Shown here: one piece after another, positions 24,267 to 33,247 of the stretch
How the letters are laid out: every line of letters begins with the position of its first letter
Position numbering within the stretch: position 1 is the stretch's first letter
Source: Pontibacter sp. E15-1
GTDB taxonomy: Bacteria > Bacteroidota > Bacteroidia > Cytophagales > Hymenobacteraceae
Reading direction: 5' to 3'
DNA length: 64,000 nucleotides
NCBI RefSeq assembly: GCF_022601975.1
Contig: NZ_JAKVIR010000003.1
Span: forward strand, 1-64,000
Notes under the pieces: model-generated
The model's input: only the letters and a program-made list of their open reading frames with translations
What the model was told of the DNA's origin: nothing
Database searches by the model: none
Made by a program: the position numbers and the translations under genes

Positions 24267-26114
24267 ATGCCAGACACCATCTCCGATAGTTTCATAAAAA
24301 AAGTAAGCCGTAGCCTGAAGCGGGGCAAGCAGGTACACCGGCGGCTGCCCGAGGGCGGGCTGGTATACATCGACCGGCCTCTCCCCTTCCTGGTGCTCTA
24401 CCGCCACCCTGCCGGCAACCCCGACCATGCCACCGCCGACTTTGTGAAGGCCACCGCCTCCTACATCATCGCAAAAGAGGAGCAGACACCCCAAATCCGG
24501 ATGCTGGTGCAGGAAATTGCCCAGGAGATGGCCGACCAGTTTGGCGCCTTCATGATTCTGGAGGTGCAGGCGGCCCGCTCAGCCAACGCGGCCACGCCCC
24601 TATTCCGGGTGCTGGGGCCGGAGCTGCAACTCCCCGCCACCGTTGACACTCTGACCTCGGAGCTCAAGGGCATCAAGATCGGCGGCATACCCACCACCGT
24701 GGAAACAACCTCGAACCACCAGCTGATGCAGGAGCCCCGCTGCGTGATGCCGGAAGAGGAACTGAAAAAGCACGGCGTTCTGCTGCTGGGCCTGGAGCTG
24801 AAACCGATCTACAAGGATGCCGTGACGGGCAAGGCCTACCCCCTGCTGCTGCGCACGCTACGCGAGAAAATAGCCAACGCCATCAAGAAAACGGTGTTTA
24901 ATTTCGTGAGCGTGCAGACCACCCACAAGCCCATTCACTTTCAGGCGCTGGGGCGGCAGGCAGTAAACCGTGCGGTGTGGCGCATCGACAAGCAGCTGAC
25001 CAGCATCAGCGACCAGTTCCAGTTTCTGCTGCTCGTGACGCCGGTCAACAACCAGGCGGCCTGGGAGGAGTTCTGCAAGAGCAAGTACAGCAAGGCGCCC
25101 ACCTTCCACTACCGCCTGATGCCCGTGGATGCCGAAAAGCTGAAGCGTGACCTCTACAACATCAAAATCGAGAAGGTAGACGACCCCACGCTGGCCTTCC
25201 TCTTCCGGGACAAGCGCCATGAGCTGGACAAGATGCTGACCATGCTCGCCGACCGCAACTCGCCCAATTTTATGTATAGCAGCATGCAACTGTATGGCGG
25301 CGTGGACGGCCAGCTGCTGAAAATAGCCGAGGGCATTCTGGCGGCCCTCCCCGAGCCTACTCCCAAAGCTGGTATCGACATCATACCCGTGCCGGAGTTT
25401 GCGGCCCTGGCCGAGCAGGAAATCGCTTTTCTAAAGGCGCAGTACAAAGGCGTGGACTCGGGCGTGGATGTCCGGGACGATATTGTGGGCCTGATCGTGT
25501 CGAAGGGCAGGCTGAACGTGGGCACCGACGCCAAAATACCGCGCCACCGGGCCCAGGCCCTGATTCAGCACGAAGTGGGCACCCATATCCTGACCTACTA
25601 CAACGGCAAGGCGCAGCCTCTGCAGCAACTGTACGTGGGCAGCCCCGGCTACGAGGAACTGCAGGAAGGATTGGCGGTGCTGAGCGAGTGGCTGGTAGGC
25701 GGCCTGGACCACGAGCGGATGCGCATCTTGGCGGCGCGCGTGCTGACGGTATACCACCTCACCAAGGGCGCCAGCTTCACCGACAACTTCTGGCGCCTGA
25801 AAGACCAGTATAAGTTCGACGATGAGGCGGCTTTCGACGTGACCATGCGCGTGCACCGCGGGGGCGGCCTCACCAAAGACGCCGTGTACCTGCGCGGCCT
25901 CGTGCACCTGCTCGACTACCTGCAAAAGGGCAACGAACTGGAGCCGCTGCTCATCGGCAAGATCCGGCAGGACTATATCCCGATTGTGCAGGAACTAATC
26001 TACCGCAAGGTGCTGCGGCCCGTGCCGATAAAACCCCGCTATCTGCTCGACCCGGCCATCCAGCCCAAACTAGAACAACTTAAAGCGGGCATATCAGTAT
26101 TTAACCTACTATAA
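24267..26114 (+). CDS. DUF1704 (QEGLA motif) metallopeptidase-like protein
   Basis: A 615-residue protein of the DUF1704 family (named from flavohemoglobin expression-modulating QEGLA proteins). The family includes the eukaryotic tyrosine carboxypeptidase MATCAP, which uses a HExxxH zinc motif. Here the motif is QHEVGTHILTYYNG at about residues 433-446, and YEELQEGLAVLSEWLVGGLD follows at about 463-480, supplying the later Glu. The first 400 residues hold an N-terminal domain (SLKRGKQVHRRLPEGGLVYIDRPLPFLVLYR) of unknown role. A carboxypeptidase-like activity on a peptide or modified protein is inferred. The ATP-grasp gene follows at 118 bp. Confidence 0.85.
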   Translation: MPDTISDSFIKKVSRSLKRGKQVHRRLPEGGLVYIDRPLPFLVLYRHPAGNPDHATADFVKATASYIIAKEEQTPQIRMLVQEIAQEMADQFGAFMILEVQAARSANAATPLFRVLGPELQLPATVDTLTSELKGIKIGGIPTTVETTSNHQLMQEPRCVMPEEELKKHGVLLLGLELKPIYKDAVTGKAYPLLLRTLREKIANAIKKTVFNFVSVQTTHKPIHFQALGRQAVNRAVWRIDKQLTSISDQFQFLLLVTPVNNQAAWEEFCKSKYSKAPTFHYRLMPVDAEKLKRDLYNIKIEKVDDPTLAFLFRDKRHELDKMLTMLADRNSPNFMYSSMQLYGGVDGQLLKIAEGILAALPEPTPKAGIDIIPVPEFAALAEQEIAFLKAQYKGVDSGVDVRDDIVGLIVSKGRLNVGTDAKIPRHRAQALIQHEVGTHILTYYNGKAQPLQQLYVGSPGYEELQEGLAVLSEWLVGGLDHERMRILAARVLTVYHLTKGASFTDNFWRLKDQYKFDDEAAFDVTMRVHRGGGLTKDAVYLRGLVHLLDYLQKGNELEPLLIGKIRQDYIPIVQELIYRKVLRPVPIKPRYLLDPAIQPKLEQLKAGISVFNLL

Positions 26115-26232
26115 AAAGACAATTTTTCTACAAGGCTGCCGGACGGAAAAGTTACGTATACCCATACCGCCCCATCACAGGCTTTGTGGGAATTGTCCCG
26201 ATACTGGCATCTAATAAAAAAGCACTTATAAC

Positions 26233-27282
26233 ATGACGATAGGATTTGTAGTAAACGATGTAAACACCGAAAAAGCCTCTTATACCACCGTTTTCCTGGC
26301 GCAGCGCATGCACAACCGTGGCCATACGGTATACCTGATGGGCGTGGGCGACCTGGCTTATTACCCCGACGGCTACATGGGCGCCACAGCCGTGCAAGCC
26401 GACCCCAAGCACAAGTATAAATCCTGCAACACCTACCTGGAGGCCATCCAGGATGAGAAGCGGGAGCGGGTGCGCGTCACAGCCCCGGACCTGGACGTGC
26501 TCATGCTCCGCAACGACCCCTCCTCGGAAGCCGAGGGCCGCGGCTGGGCACAGAACTCCGGCATCATCTTCGGGCAGCTGGCCCTGCGCCACGGCGTGAT
26601 CGTGCTAAACGACCCGACCAAGCTCTCCGACGCCGTGAACAAGATGTATTTCCAGCACTTCCCGGAGGCCGTGCGGCCGCGCACGCTCATCACCCGCGAC
26701 AAAGACGAGATCAAGGCGTTTTACAACGAACTCCAGAGCAGCATCATCCTAAAGCCGCTGCAGGGCTCCGGCGGCTCGGGCGTGTTTATGGTGAAGAAGG
26801 AGGACGCCACCAACCTGAACCAGATTGTGGAGGCCATTAGCCGCGACGGCTACGTGATCGCGCAGGAATACCTGCCGGAGGCCACTGAGGGCGACGTGCG
26901 CCTGTTTGTGATGAACGGTGAGGCCTTGCAGCACAAAGGGAAGTACTGCGCCATACGCCGCGTGAACAGCAAAGACGACATCCGGAGCAACATGCACGCG
27001 GGCGGTTCGGCGGTGGCCGCAAAAGTAGACCAGCGCATGCTCGATCTGGTGGAGCTCGTAAAGCCAAAGCTGATTCAGGACGGCATGTTCCTGGTAGGCC
27101 TCGACATTGTGGGCGACAAGCTGATGGAGATCAACGTGTTCAGCCCCGGCGCCCTGCCCGATGCCAGCGAGATTGAGGGTGTGGATTTCTCGGAGCCGAT
27201 TATCGAGGCGCTGGAGAAAAAAGTGCACTACAAGAAAACCTACGGCGTGCAGGTGAACAATAAAACCGTGGCGATGATCTGA
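26233..27282 (+). CDS. ATP-grasp ligase (glutathione synthetase/RimK-like)
   Basis: A 349-residue ATP-grasp enzyme. The N-terminal part holds a GshB-like substrate domain (IGFVVNDVNTEKASYTTVFLAQRMHNRGH, DLDVLMLRNDPS). The ATP-binding part has VRPRTLITRDKDEIKAFYNEL, the glycine loop IILKPLQGSGGSGVFMVKK and VIAQEYLPEATEGDVRLFVMNGE. The metal site is DIVGDKLMEINVFSPGAL. Known relatives join an amino acid to a carboxylate using ATP. No gamma-glutamylcysteine synthetase is nearby, so glutathione synthesis is only one option; a peptide or protein amino-acid ligase working with the adjacent peptidase is another. A strong terminator follows at 27322. Confidence 0.88.
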   Translation: MTIGFVVNDVNTEKASYTTVFLAQRMHNRGHTVYLMGVGDLAYYPDGYMGATAVQADPKHKYKSCNTYLEAIQDEKRERVRVTAPDLDVLMLRNDPSSEAEGRGWAQNSGIIFGQLALRHGVIVLNDPTKLSDAVNKMYFQHFPEAVRPRTLITRDKDEIKAFYNELQSSIILKPLQGSGGSGVFMVKKEDATNLNQIVEAISRDGYVIAQEYLPEATEGDVRLFVMNGEALQHKGKYCAIRRVNSKDDIRSNMHAGGSAVAAKVDQRMLDLVELVKPKLIQDGMFLVGLDIVGDKLMEINVFSPGALPDASEIEGVDFSEPIIEALEKKVHYKKTYGVQVNNKTVAMI

Positions 27283-27321
27283 TAAGATGCATTGTCTGCC
27301 CGGGCGCGCTGCTACAGCAAG

Positions 27322-27369
27322 ATGGCTAAGCTAACATGGTATAAACGCCGTTGGCTTAGCCATTTTTTA
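27322..27369 (+). terminator. Rho-independent terminator after the ATP-grasp gene
   Basis: Arms 27322-27335 and 27350-27363 pair with one mismatch (ATGGCTAAGC... with ...GCTTAGCCAT), followed by a T-run. It lies 40 bp past the stop codon. Confidence 0.82.
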
Positions 27370-27572
27370 TACCTCCTGCCGTGCATATAACAATCCCGGG
27401 GAAACATGTTGCCGCAACAGAACCCGAAAGGCACCTCGGGGAAAGGGCTTTCGGTGGATGCGCATAAAATATTTTAGCATCTAAAGTCCTAATTATAAAT
27501 ATGTTAAGAAAAAATCAGGGAGTGATGCTGAAAAACTTTCAGCATTTCGTTTTTAAACACGAAACAAAAGTG

Positions 27573-27580
27573 TAGTTTTG
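27573..27580 (+). promoter_or_regulatory. Candidate promoter -7 box (TAGTTTTG)
   Basis: A full match to TAnnTTTG in AT-rich intergenic DNA, preceded 20 bp earlier by TTTTT. It is not followed by a convincing open frame but by a 220-bp segment ending in a terminator. Confidence 0.5.
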
Positions 27581-27586
27581 CACCCG

Positions 27587-27826
27587 ATTTAAGGAGAAGG
27601 AATTTCTGAAAAGCTAATATATACAACAGCTGTTATACATACAAGCACTGTTACACATATTTCTCTTTTCATCCTGCGGCCTTGCATCCAGAGAACCGGC
27701 ATTAGCTTATAAAAACAGGTTTCCGGCCTAAAAAAGAAGTTTTTTATACATACGATAAGGTTAGTAAAGTTTAGATTAGTTTGTTTTAAGGTGAGAGAAG
27801 GCCCCAACATTAGTTGGGGCTTTTCT
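27587..27826 (+). ncRNA. Candidate small non-coding RNA of about 240 nt
   Basis: Transcription from the TAGTTTTG box at 27573 would start near 27587 and end at the hairpin GCCCCAAC/GTTGGGGC at 27801-27820 with its T-run. The segment is AT-rich and lacks a plausible coding frame on the plus strand. It has potential internal pairing (AAGCTAAT near 27610 with ATTAGCTT near 27700). I cannot assign a known RNA family; 6S RNA size is compatible but the signature is not established. Confidence 0.4.
27801..27826 (+). terminator. Rho-independent terminator of the candidate small RNA
   Basis: Perfect 8-bp stem GCCCCAAC/GTTGGGGC with loop ATTA and TTTTCT tail. There is no coding gene on the plus strand upstream that it would otherwise serve. 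Confidence 0.72.
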
Positions 27827-27943
27827 CATATTATAGCCTCTAGTATTTAAGGCAAAGCCATTTGGAGCCTTGCACCCGCGCCCGAAGCTCGACTCGAAAA
27901 GGCTTGGCGCAGTAGGTTTTATACTATTCAGGGATCGTGTGGG

Positions 27944-28402
27944 CTATAGCTTTGGCATCACGTAAAGCCAGGCTGCTGCCACCGCCAGCGGTAGTAGCGT
28001 CAGGATGATTTTGAGAACAAAGCCCGGAGTCGGGGTGCCCGCCGCCCAGGAATGCCGCCCCAAGACGTAGCGGGCACTGACCACCAGCGCGCACAGCACC
28101 AGCCCCGACAGCACGCCATGCACCAGCAGCACATAGGACGTCAGGCTAGAGTCGCGGTGGGGTATGATTTGCCATAGCCTGAGCACCCAGGGCACCTGCG
28201 CCAGCAGACACAGTAGCGCCACTGTAGCCCCGATCCGCATCTTGTACAGCGTGAGCCACGAGGCCACACCGAACAGAGCCATCGCTCCCACCAGGGCGGC
28301 GTCGGAGTATACCGAGTGCGGCACCCCGCCATACCCCCTGAAGAAAAGGATGAAGGTGGCCACGGCAACGCCCGTCAGGAAATAGAGCAGGTATCTGGTC
28401 AT
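27944..28402 (-). CDS. Unknown integral membrane protein
   Basis: A 152-residue protein with four or five hydrophobic helices: YLLYFLTGVAVATFILFFRG, AALVGAMALFGVASWLTLY, IGATVALLCLLAQVPWVL, YVLLVHGVLSGLVLCALVV and ILTLLPLAVAAAWLYVM. I placed the start at the ATG at 28402, where the first helix begins; the frame extends to 28786 but that part has no membrane or family character. No known family recognised. It is divergent from the ABC transporter gene. Confidence 0.68.
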   Translation of the reverse strand: MTRYLLYFLTGVAVATFILFFRGYGGVPHSVYSDAALVGAMALFGVASWLTLYKMRIGATVALLCLLAQVPWVLRLWQIIPHRDSSLTSYVLLVHGVLSGLVLCALVVSARYVLGRHSWAAGTPTPGFVLKIILTLLPLAVAAAWLYVMPKL

Positions 28403-28592
28403 AGGTGTATCATACTGCAAAATGACTATTTCAGATACTTTAAACGAACAAAAGCGAACCATGATTGCGGCATCGCCCCGACACGCCCATCCATTCATGT
28501 AGTTTGCCCAACTTACAGGCGCATCCTCCAAACAAAAGTATATACCGCCTGTATAGCTATAGGCAGAGACTGCAAAGTCGCGAGAAAACAAT

Positions 28593-30452
28593 ATGAGCGA
28601 TACCACGAAAGGAACAAGAGACAAGTCAGCCCAGCAGGGACAAGAGGCAAAAAAGAGCTTCCGGGAGCAGTTGGGCGCCCTAAAGAACCTGCCCAAGTTC
28701 TTTCGCCTGATCTGGGACACGAGCAAGCGTATGACGCTGGCCAACGTGCTGCTGCGCCTGTTCAAATCCGCGCTGCCCATCACCATGCTCTATATCGGCA
28801 AGCTGATTATTGACGAGGTGGTGCGCCTGATCGACGTGGTGGGCGAGCGCGAGCTGCGCTATTTGTGGGTGCTGGTAGCGGCGGAGCTGGGGCTGGCGGT
28901 GCTGTCGGACCTGATTAACCGGGGCATTACGCTGATGGACAGCCTGCTGGGCGACCTGTTCTCGAACCGCACCTCTGTGTCGCTGATCGAGCACGCGGCC
29001 ACCCTGGACCTGGCGCAGTTCGAAGACGCCACTTTCTACGACAAGCTGGAGCGGGCGCGGCGGCAAACGGTGTCGCGCGTGGTGCTCATGTCGCAGGTGC
29101 TGTCGCAGCTGCAGGATATCGTGACGATCGCCTTCCTGGCCGTCGGCCTGATCGCGTTCAACCCCTGGCTTATCCTGATCCTGCTGGTGGCCGTGGTGCC
29201 CTCGTTTCTGGGCGAGACGCACTTTAACGAGCGCACCTACTCGCTCTCCCGCTCCTGGACGCCCGAGCGCCGCGAGCTGGATTACTTGCGCTACATCGGG
29301 GCCTCCGACGAAACGGCCAAGGAAATCAAGACGTTTAACCTCTCCGGCTTTCTGGCGGGCCGCTTCAAAGAGCTTTCAGACAGATACTACCTCCTGAACA
29401 AGGGCCTGACGGTAAAACGGGCCGTCTGGGGCAGCGCCCTCTCCGCCCTCGGCACCCTCGCCTACTACGGGGCCTATGTGTTCATCCTCTTCGAGACGGT
29501 GATGGGCGCGATCACGATAGGTAGCCTCACGTTCCTGGCGGGCTCGTTCAGCAACATGCGCAGCCTGCTGCAGGGCATCATGACGCGCTTCTCGCAGATA
29601 GCCGAGAGCGCCCTGTACCTGCAGGACCTATTCGATTTTCTGGAGCTGAAACCGCAGATCACGCCGCCTGCCAACCCACTGCCCATTCCGCAGCCTATCC
29701 GGCAGGGCTTCACGTTCGAGAATGTCGGCTTTAAGTACCACAACAGTGAGCGCTGGGCGGTGCGGCACCTGTCTTTCCACTTGCAGGCGGGCGAAAAGCT
29801 GGCGCTGGTGGGCGAGAACGGCGCAGGCAAAACCACGCTGGTGAAACTGCTGGCCAGGTTGTATGAACCCACCGAGGGCCGTATCCTGTTGGATGGCGTA
29901 GACCTCCGCGACTACGACCTGGCTGATTTGCGCCATCAGGTCGGTACCATTTTCCAGGATTATGTGCGCTTCCAGATGACGGCCTCCGACAACATCGCCA
30001 TCGGCCAGATCAGCAATATCCTGGACAAGGACCGCATCCAGGGCTCTGCCCAGAAGAGCCTCGCCGATCTCGTGATTCAGCGGCTACCGGACAAGTATGA
30101 CCAGGTATTGGGCAAGCGCTTCAGCAAAGGCGTGGAACTGTCGGGGGGCGAGTGGCAGAAAGTGGCGCTGGCCCGTGCCTACATGCGCGACGCGCAACTG
30201 CTGATACTGGACGAGCCAACCTCGGCTTTGGATGCCCGCGCGGAGCACGAGGTGTTCCTGCGCTTCTCGGAGCTGATTGAGGGCCGCACGGCCGTGCTCA
30301 TCTCCCACCGCTTTTCCACGGTGCGCATGGCCGACCGCATTCTCTTTCTGGAGCAGGGGCAGCTGAAGGAGCTCGGTTCGCATGAGGAGCTGCTGGCCCA
30401 GCAGGGCAAATACGCGGAACTGTTCCAGTTGCAGGCGAAAGGGTACTTGTAA
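28593..30452 (+). CDS. ABC exporter, fused permease and ATPase
   Basis: A 619-residue half-transporter that should work as a homodimer. The six-helix permease occupies about residues 50-340 (LANVLLRLFKSALPITMLYIGKLIID, FLAVGLIAFNPWLILILLVAVVPSF). The ATPase follows at about 370-610 with Walker A ALVGENGAGKTTLVKLL, Q-loop IFQDYVRFQM, signature VELSGGEWQKVALARA, Walker B LLILDEPTSALDA and H-loop LISHRFSTVR. There is no N-terminal C39 peptidase domain. The substrate is unknown. It is 1.3 kb downstream of the ATP-grasp set but separated by a terminator and the candidate small RNA. Confidence 0.9.
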   Translation: MSDTTKGTRDKSAQQGQEAKKSFREQLGALKNLPKFFRLIWDTSKRMTLANVLLRLFKSALPITMLYIGKLIIDEVVRLIDVVGERELRYLWVLVAAELGLAVLSDLINRGITLMDSLLGDLFSNRTSVSLIEHAATLDLAQFEDATFYDKLERARRQTVSRVVLMSQVLSQLQDIVTIAFLAVGLIAFNPWLILILLVAVVPSFLGETHFNERTYSLSRSWTPERRELDYLRYIGASDETAKEIKTFNLSGFLAGRFKELSDRYYLLNKGLTVKRAVWGSALSALGTLAYYGAYVFILFETVMGAITIGSLTFLAGSFSNMRSLLQGIMTRFSQIAESALYLQDLFDFLELKPQITPPANPLPIPQPIRQGFTFENVGFKYHNSERWAVRHLSFHLQAGEKLALVGENGAGKTTLVKLLARLYEPTEGRILLDGVDLRDYDLADLRHQVGTIFQDYVRFQMTASDNIAIGQISNILDKDRIQGSAQKSLADLVIQRLPDKYDQVLGKRFSKGVELSGGEWQKVALARAYMRDAQLLILDEPTSALDARAEHEVFLRFSELIEGRTAVLISHRFSTVRMADRILFLEQGQLKELGSHEELLAQQGKYAELFQLQAKGYL

Positions 30453-30548
30453 TCTTCTTGCCGGAGCTTTTGTGCAGTCCATCCTGATCAAAACCCTGCA
30501 AAAACGGTTACTTGGGTGGCGTATACGCTACTGGCGCATCGCTGCGCG

Positions 30549-31331
30549 TCACATCTTCTCTCCCTCGGGCTCAGTCTTCAGCTTGTGTTTAAGCGCTATT
30601 CTATGACTGACGCTAAAGCTGAGCACCTCTCTGTCTAAAAACTGGTGTTGCGCGGGGCGCTGCTGGAACAATTTCATATACCCTGCCTCAAGGTTTGCGT
30701 GCTTGTGCACCGCGTAATTCATACCGACATACAGTCTGTTCTGGTCGAACAGGGTATGGCTGACGTGGCTGGCAGGCTTGACGTAAACCTCCTCGCTCAA
30801 TTTTACCTTCAGTGGCAGTTGCCTGAGGCGGGCCACCTGATACTCAAGCCCAAGCCGGTACCTGACCCGGTAACTCGCGGTATACCCATCCGCCAGTTCT
30901 CCGTTGGCTGTATTCCTGATAAAGCGCTCCTCAACCCGGAGGCGGTGCCCAATACTAAACGCGCGGAAGGGCTGCCTGTAGTCTATCTGGATATGCGGCC
31001 GCAACTCTGGTATGGTAAGCCTCTCTGCCGCCGTGAGGGCACGGGGGCTTTGCAAAAAGTAAGAAAAGCCCGCGGATGCATTCCACTTCTCAGTAAGGGC
31101 ATAATGCAGGTGGCTACTCGCATGGGCTTGCTGCTGCGCATCCGGTTTCCTGAACCTCCACTCGTGCAGTTCCGTCGTAAGTGTCCATTTTGAGCTAAAC
31201 TCCAGCGTATTGTTGTAGGAGTACCATGCCAGCTGTTGCCGTGTCACCTGCCTGCCTGTGCTCTGCGCGCACACCGAGGCAACGATGAACAACCCTACCA
31301 CCGCCAGACATATACCACGCACTTTTATCAT
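30549..31331 (-). CDS. DUF2490 outer-membrane protein
   Basis: A 260-residue protein. A signal peptide (ICLAVVGLFIVASVCAQ) precedes a beta-barrel of the DUF2490 type: QQLAWYSYNNTLEFSSKWTLTTELHEWRFRKP, GFSYFLQSPRALTAAERLTIPELRPHIQ, RVEERFIRN, RVRYRLGLEYQV, QNRLYVGMNYAVHKHANLEAGYMKLFQQR. I chose ATG 31331 over the frame start at 31415. DUF2490 proteins are predicted outer-membrane channels of unknown substrate. A TACATTTG promoter box lies at 31426-31433. Convergent with the ABC exporter. Confidence 0.83.
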   Translation of the reverse strand: MIKVRGICLAVVGLFIVASVCAQSTGRQVTRQQLAWYSYNNTLEFSSKWTLTTELHEWRFRKPDAQQQAHASSHLHYALTEKWNASAGFSYFLQSPRALTAAERLTIPELRPHIQIDYRQPFRAFSIGHRLRVEERFIRNTANGELADGYTASYRVRYRLGLEYQVARLRQLPLKVKLSEEVYVKPASHVSHTLFDQNRLYVGMNYAVHKHANLEAGYMKLFQQRPAQHQFLDREVLSFSVSHRIALKHKLKTEPEGEKM

Positions 31332-31425
31332 AGCTCTTACCAATGGCCTATACCCCCACTCCGCGTTTCGCACCACCACATGAAAACAAGTTCCTGCTAT
31401 TGTGCTTTGCCGCAAGCGTTTAGCG

Positions 31426-31433
31426 CAAATGTA
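31426..31433 (-). promoter_or_regulatory. Candidate promoter -7 box (TACATTTG) for the DUF2490 gene
   Basis: Minus-strand match to TAnnTTTG, 95 bp upstream of the start codon. No clear -33 box. Confidence 0.35.
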
Positions 31434-31808
31434 GCGATTTGACTAACCTCCTGTACATGCTGTGATCATTTTGCCAAAATCACCGAAGTCACGCTAGCCT
31501 GCATGAGGCCGGTGAGGTTCCGCTTTCTGCCGCTATGACCGGGAGAAAGGTTACTGCGCGCAAGCCTCTTGCCTCTGTAATAGTTGTCAAAGTCCTGCCA
31601 TTAGGCTGCCTACACCAAATTTCCGGATGTATAAAGTGTTTTTTCACAAAACAATATAACAATCTTTATAAACGCCTCGTTTTATTAGGGTAGCATGTCA
31701 TTCATACAGAGTGATTTACCTTCCGTTGCTTCTTAATCAGAAGAGTGCCGCACCTGCTCCCTGCCAACCAGCCCCGCCCCCTGTTTTATCTCTAATCGTT
31801 TTATACCT
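31434..31808. other. Intergenic divergent region, no gene seen
   Basis: About 375 bp between the DUF2490 gene and the lipoprotein gene. The half nearest the lipoprotein is AT-rich and likely holds its promoter. No repeat or RNA signal recognised. Confidence 0.35.
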
Positions 31809-32540
31809 ATGAAATTTAGCCGTTCCTTATTGCTCCTTGCCAGCTTCTTTATCGTTCTTACATCCTGCCATAAGGATGACTATTTTACGCCTGAGCCACC
31901 AGGGGTAGACATCGATCCGGATGACTTTGTGATGCATATCTCGAACCCGTACTTCCCGTTAGTGCCGGGCACGACCTATTACTATGTGAACACCAGCGAA
32001 GAGGACGGAGAGACCAGCACCGAGGACCTAAAGGTTGAAGTTACTCACGACACCAAAGTGATTATGGGCGTTACCTGCCGGGTGGTGCATGATGTGGCCA
32101 CCGATGAAGACGGCAACGTGATTGAAGATACCTTCGACTGGTATGCCCAGGACAAAAGAGGAAATGTGTGGTACTTCGGCGAGGATACCAAGGCCTATGA
32201 GGATGGCGAGGTAAGCACCGCCGGCTCCTGGGAAGCGGGCGTGGACGGCGCAGAGCCTGGCATTCTTATGTATGCCAAACCACTGGCACATCGGGGCGAG
32301 CCCTATTACCAGGAGTTTTACCCCGGCGTGGCCGTAGACCAGGCCATTGTGCTTGATGCCAATAACACCGTGGAAGTACCGTATGGCACGTTCACAAACT
32401 GCCTCCGCACAAAGGAATTTACGGCCCTGGAGCCCGGCGTTGCAGAAAATAAGTATTATGCCAAAGGCGTCGGGTTTGTGCTCGCTGTGAAAGTGGAAGG
32501 TGGAAACGATCGGGAAGAGTTAGTCCGAATTACACACTAG
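31809..32540 (+). CDS. Unknown lipoprotein
   Basis: A 243-residue protein with a lipoprotein signal (LLLLASFFIVLTSC, lipobox Cys at residue 19) followed by acidic residues (HKDDYF), a context that in Bacteroidota often leads to surface export. The body is beta-rich: NPYFPLVPGTTYYYVNTSEEDGE, VIMGVTCRVVHDVATDEDGNVIEDTFDWYAQDKRGNVWYFGEDT in parts, YGTFTNCLRTKEFTALEPG, YYAKGVGFVLAV. I recall similar unnamed lipoproteins but no defined function. It stands alone. Downstream lie only hairpins without T-runs (for example 32591-32613). Confidence 0.78.
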   Translation: MKFSRSLLLLASFFIVLTSCHKDDYFTPEPPGVDIDPDDFVMHISNPYFPLVPGTTYYYVNTSEEDGETSTEDLKVEVTHDTKVIMGVTCRVVHDVATDEDGNVIEDTFDWYAQDKRGNVWYFGEDTKAYEDGEVSTAGSWEAGVDGAEPGILMYAKPLAHRGEPYYQEFYPGVAVDQAIVLDANNTVEVPYGTFTNCLRTKEFTALEPGVAENKYYAKGVGFVLAVKVEGGNDREELVRITH

Positions 32541-32842
32541 CCATATGCCATACCTGCCTCATTCCATCAAATCTGCAGTGCAGAACTGGTCTTGCCCGGC
32601 CGTTTTGGGCAAGGAGTGCGGCAGTGTATGCTGAACGCTGTGTTGTAAACGTCTTTCGTGTGTTCCACCCGATGTCTGGGGCGGCCTCAAGCTAACTTCC
32701 GATTGCCCGGTATCCTGCTTGAGGCCGTTCTGACGTTCTGGCCAAGCAAAAATCTGGGATATAATACCATCATCGAATGGATTTTGCGCTTTGAAGTATT
32801 TCTGCAGTGTTTACTATCTGCTGTTACAAAATGCCCTTTTTT

Positions 32843-32986
32843 GTCCCCCTTTGAAGGGGGTTAGGGGGATGATACTCCCTGCGGACATTCATATGTGTGG
32901 TATTTTAGAAGCTATTTCTCATCAAGCAAGAACACGAAAGGTTATTCTGGCCACCTTTCATCCCCCTGCCCCCTTCAAAGGGGGAC
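32843..32986. repeat. Palindromic element with GGGGG-rich arms
   Basis: Left arm 32843-32872 and right arm 32957-32986 are 30-bp inverted repeats with about two mismatches. Both carry CCCCCTTTGAAGGGGG followed by an AGGGGGATGA word. The layout parallels the inner arms of the element at 23845-23941, so they are probably one family. Confidence 0.7.
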
Positions 32987-33122
32987 TTTTACGAACTGCG
33001 CGACTCTCCTGCGTTACGGCAGATTTGACTGTGCAATATATGTTTGATAGTGGGATCTACCTGCTCTTCAAAAAAAGCAAGGTTATGCATCAGTATTCAG
33101 GAAGTTCGTGATTTTGGAGTCA

Positions 33123-33247
33123 GTAAACACTGGCGCAGGCGTCCACCTTGTGTTTCCATGTGATATGCGGCAGGTTATTGCATTGTGGGTCACAAGCGGA
33201 CGCCTGCACCATAGATATGCGTATCGATCAATTGATATTGGTATAAC
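33123..33247 (+). repeat. Dispersed repeat family, copy 1
   Basis: About 88 bp (33123-33210) with inverted ends around GGCGTCC...GGACGCC, followed by a conserved tail with ATCAATTGAT and TGGTATAA. It matches the reverse complement of 62168-62327 over most of its length, with a deletion of about 40 bp between the two parts. Confidence 0.68.

Noticed and set aside
27589..27810. A 73-codon minus-strand frame
   Set aside because: No family character, and it lies antisense to a promoter-terminator unit that looks like a small RNA.
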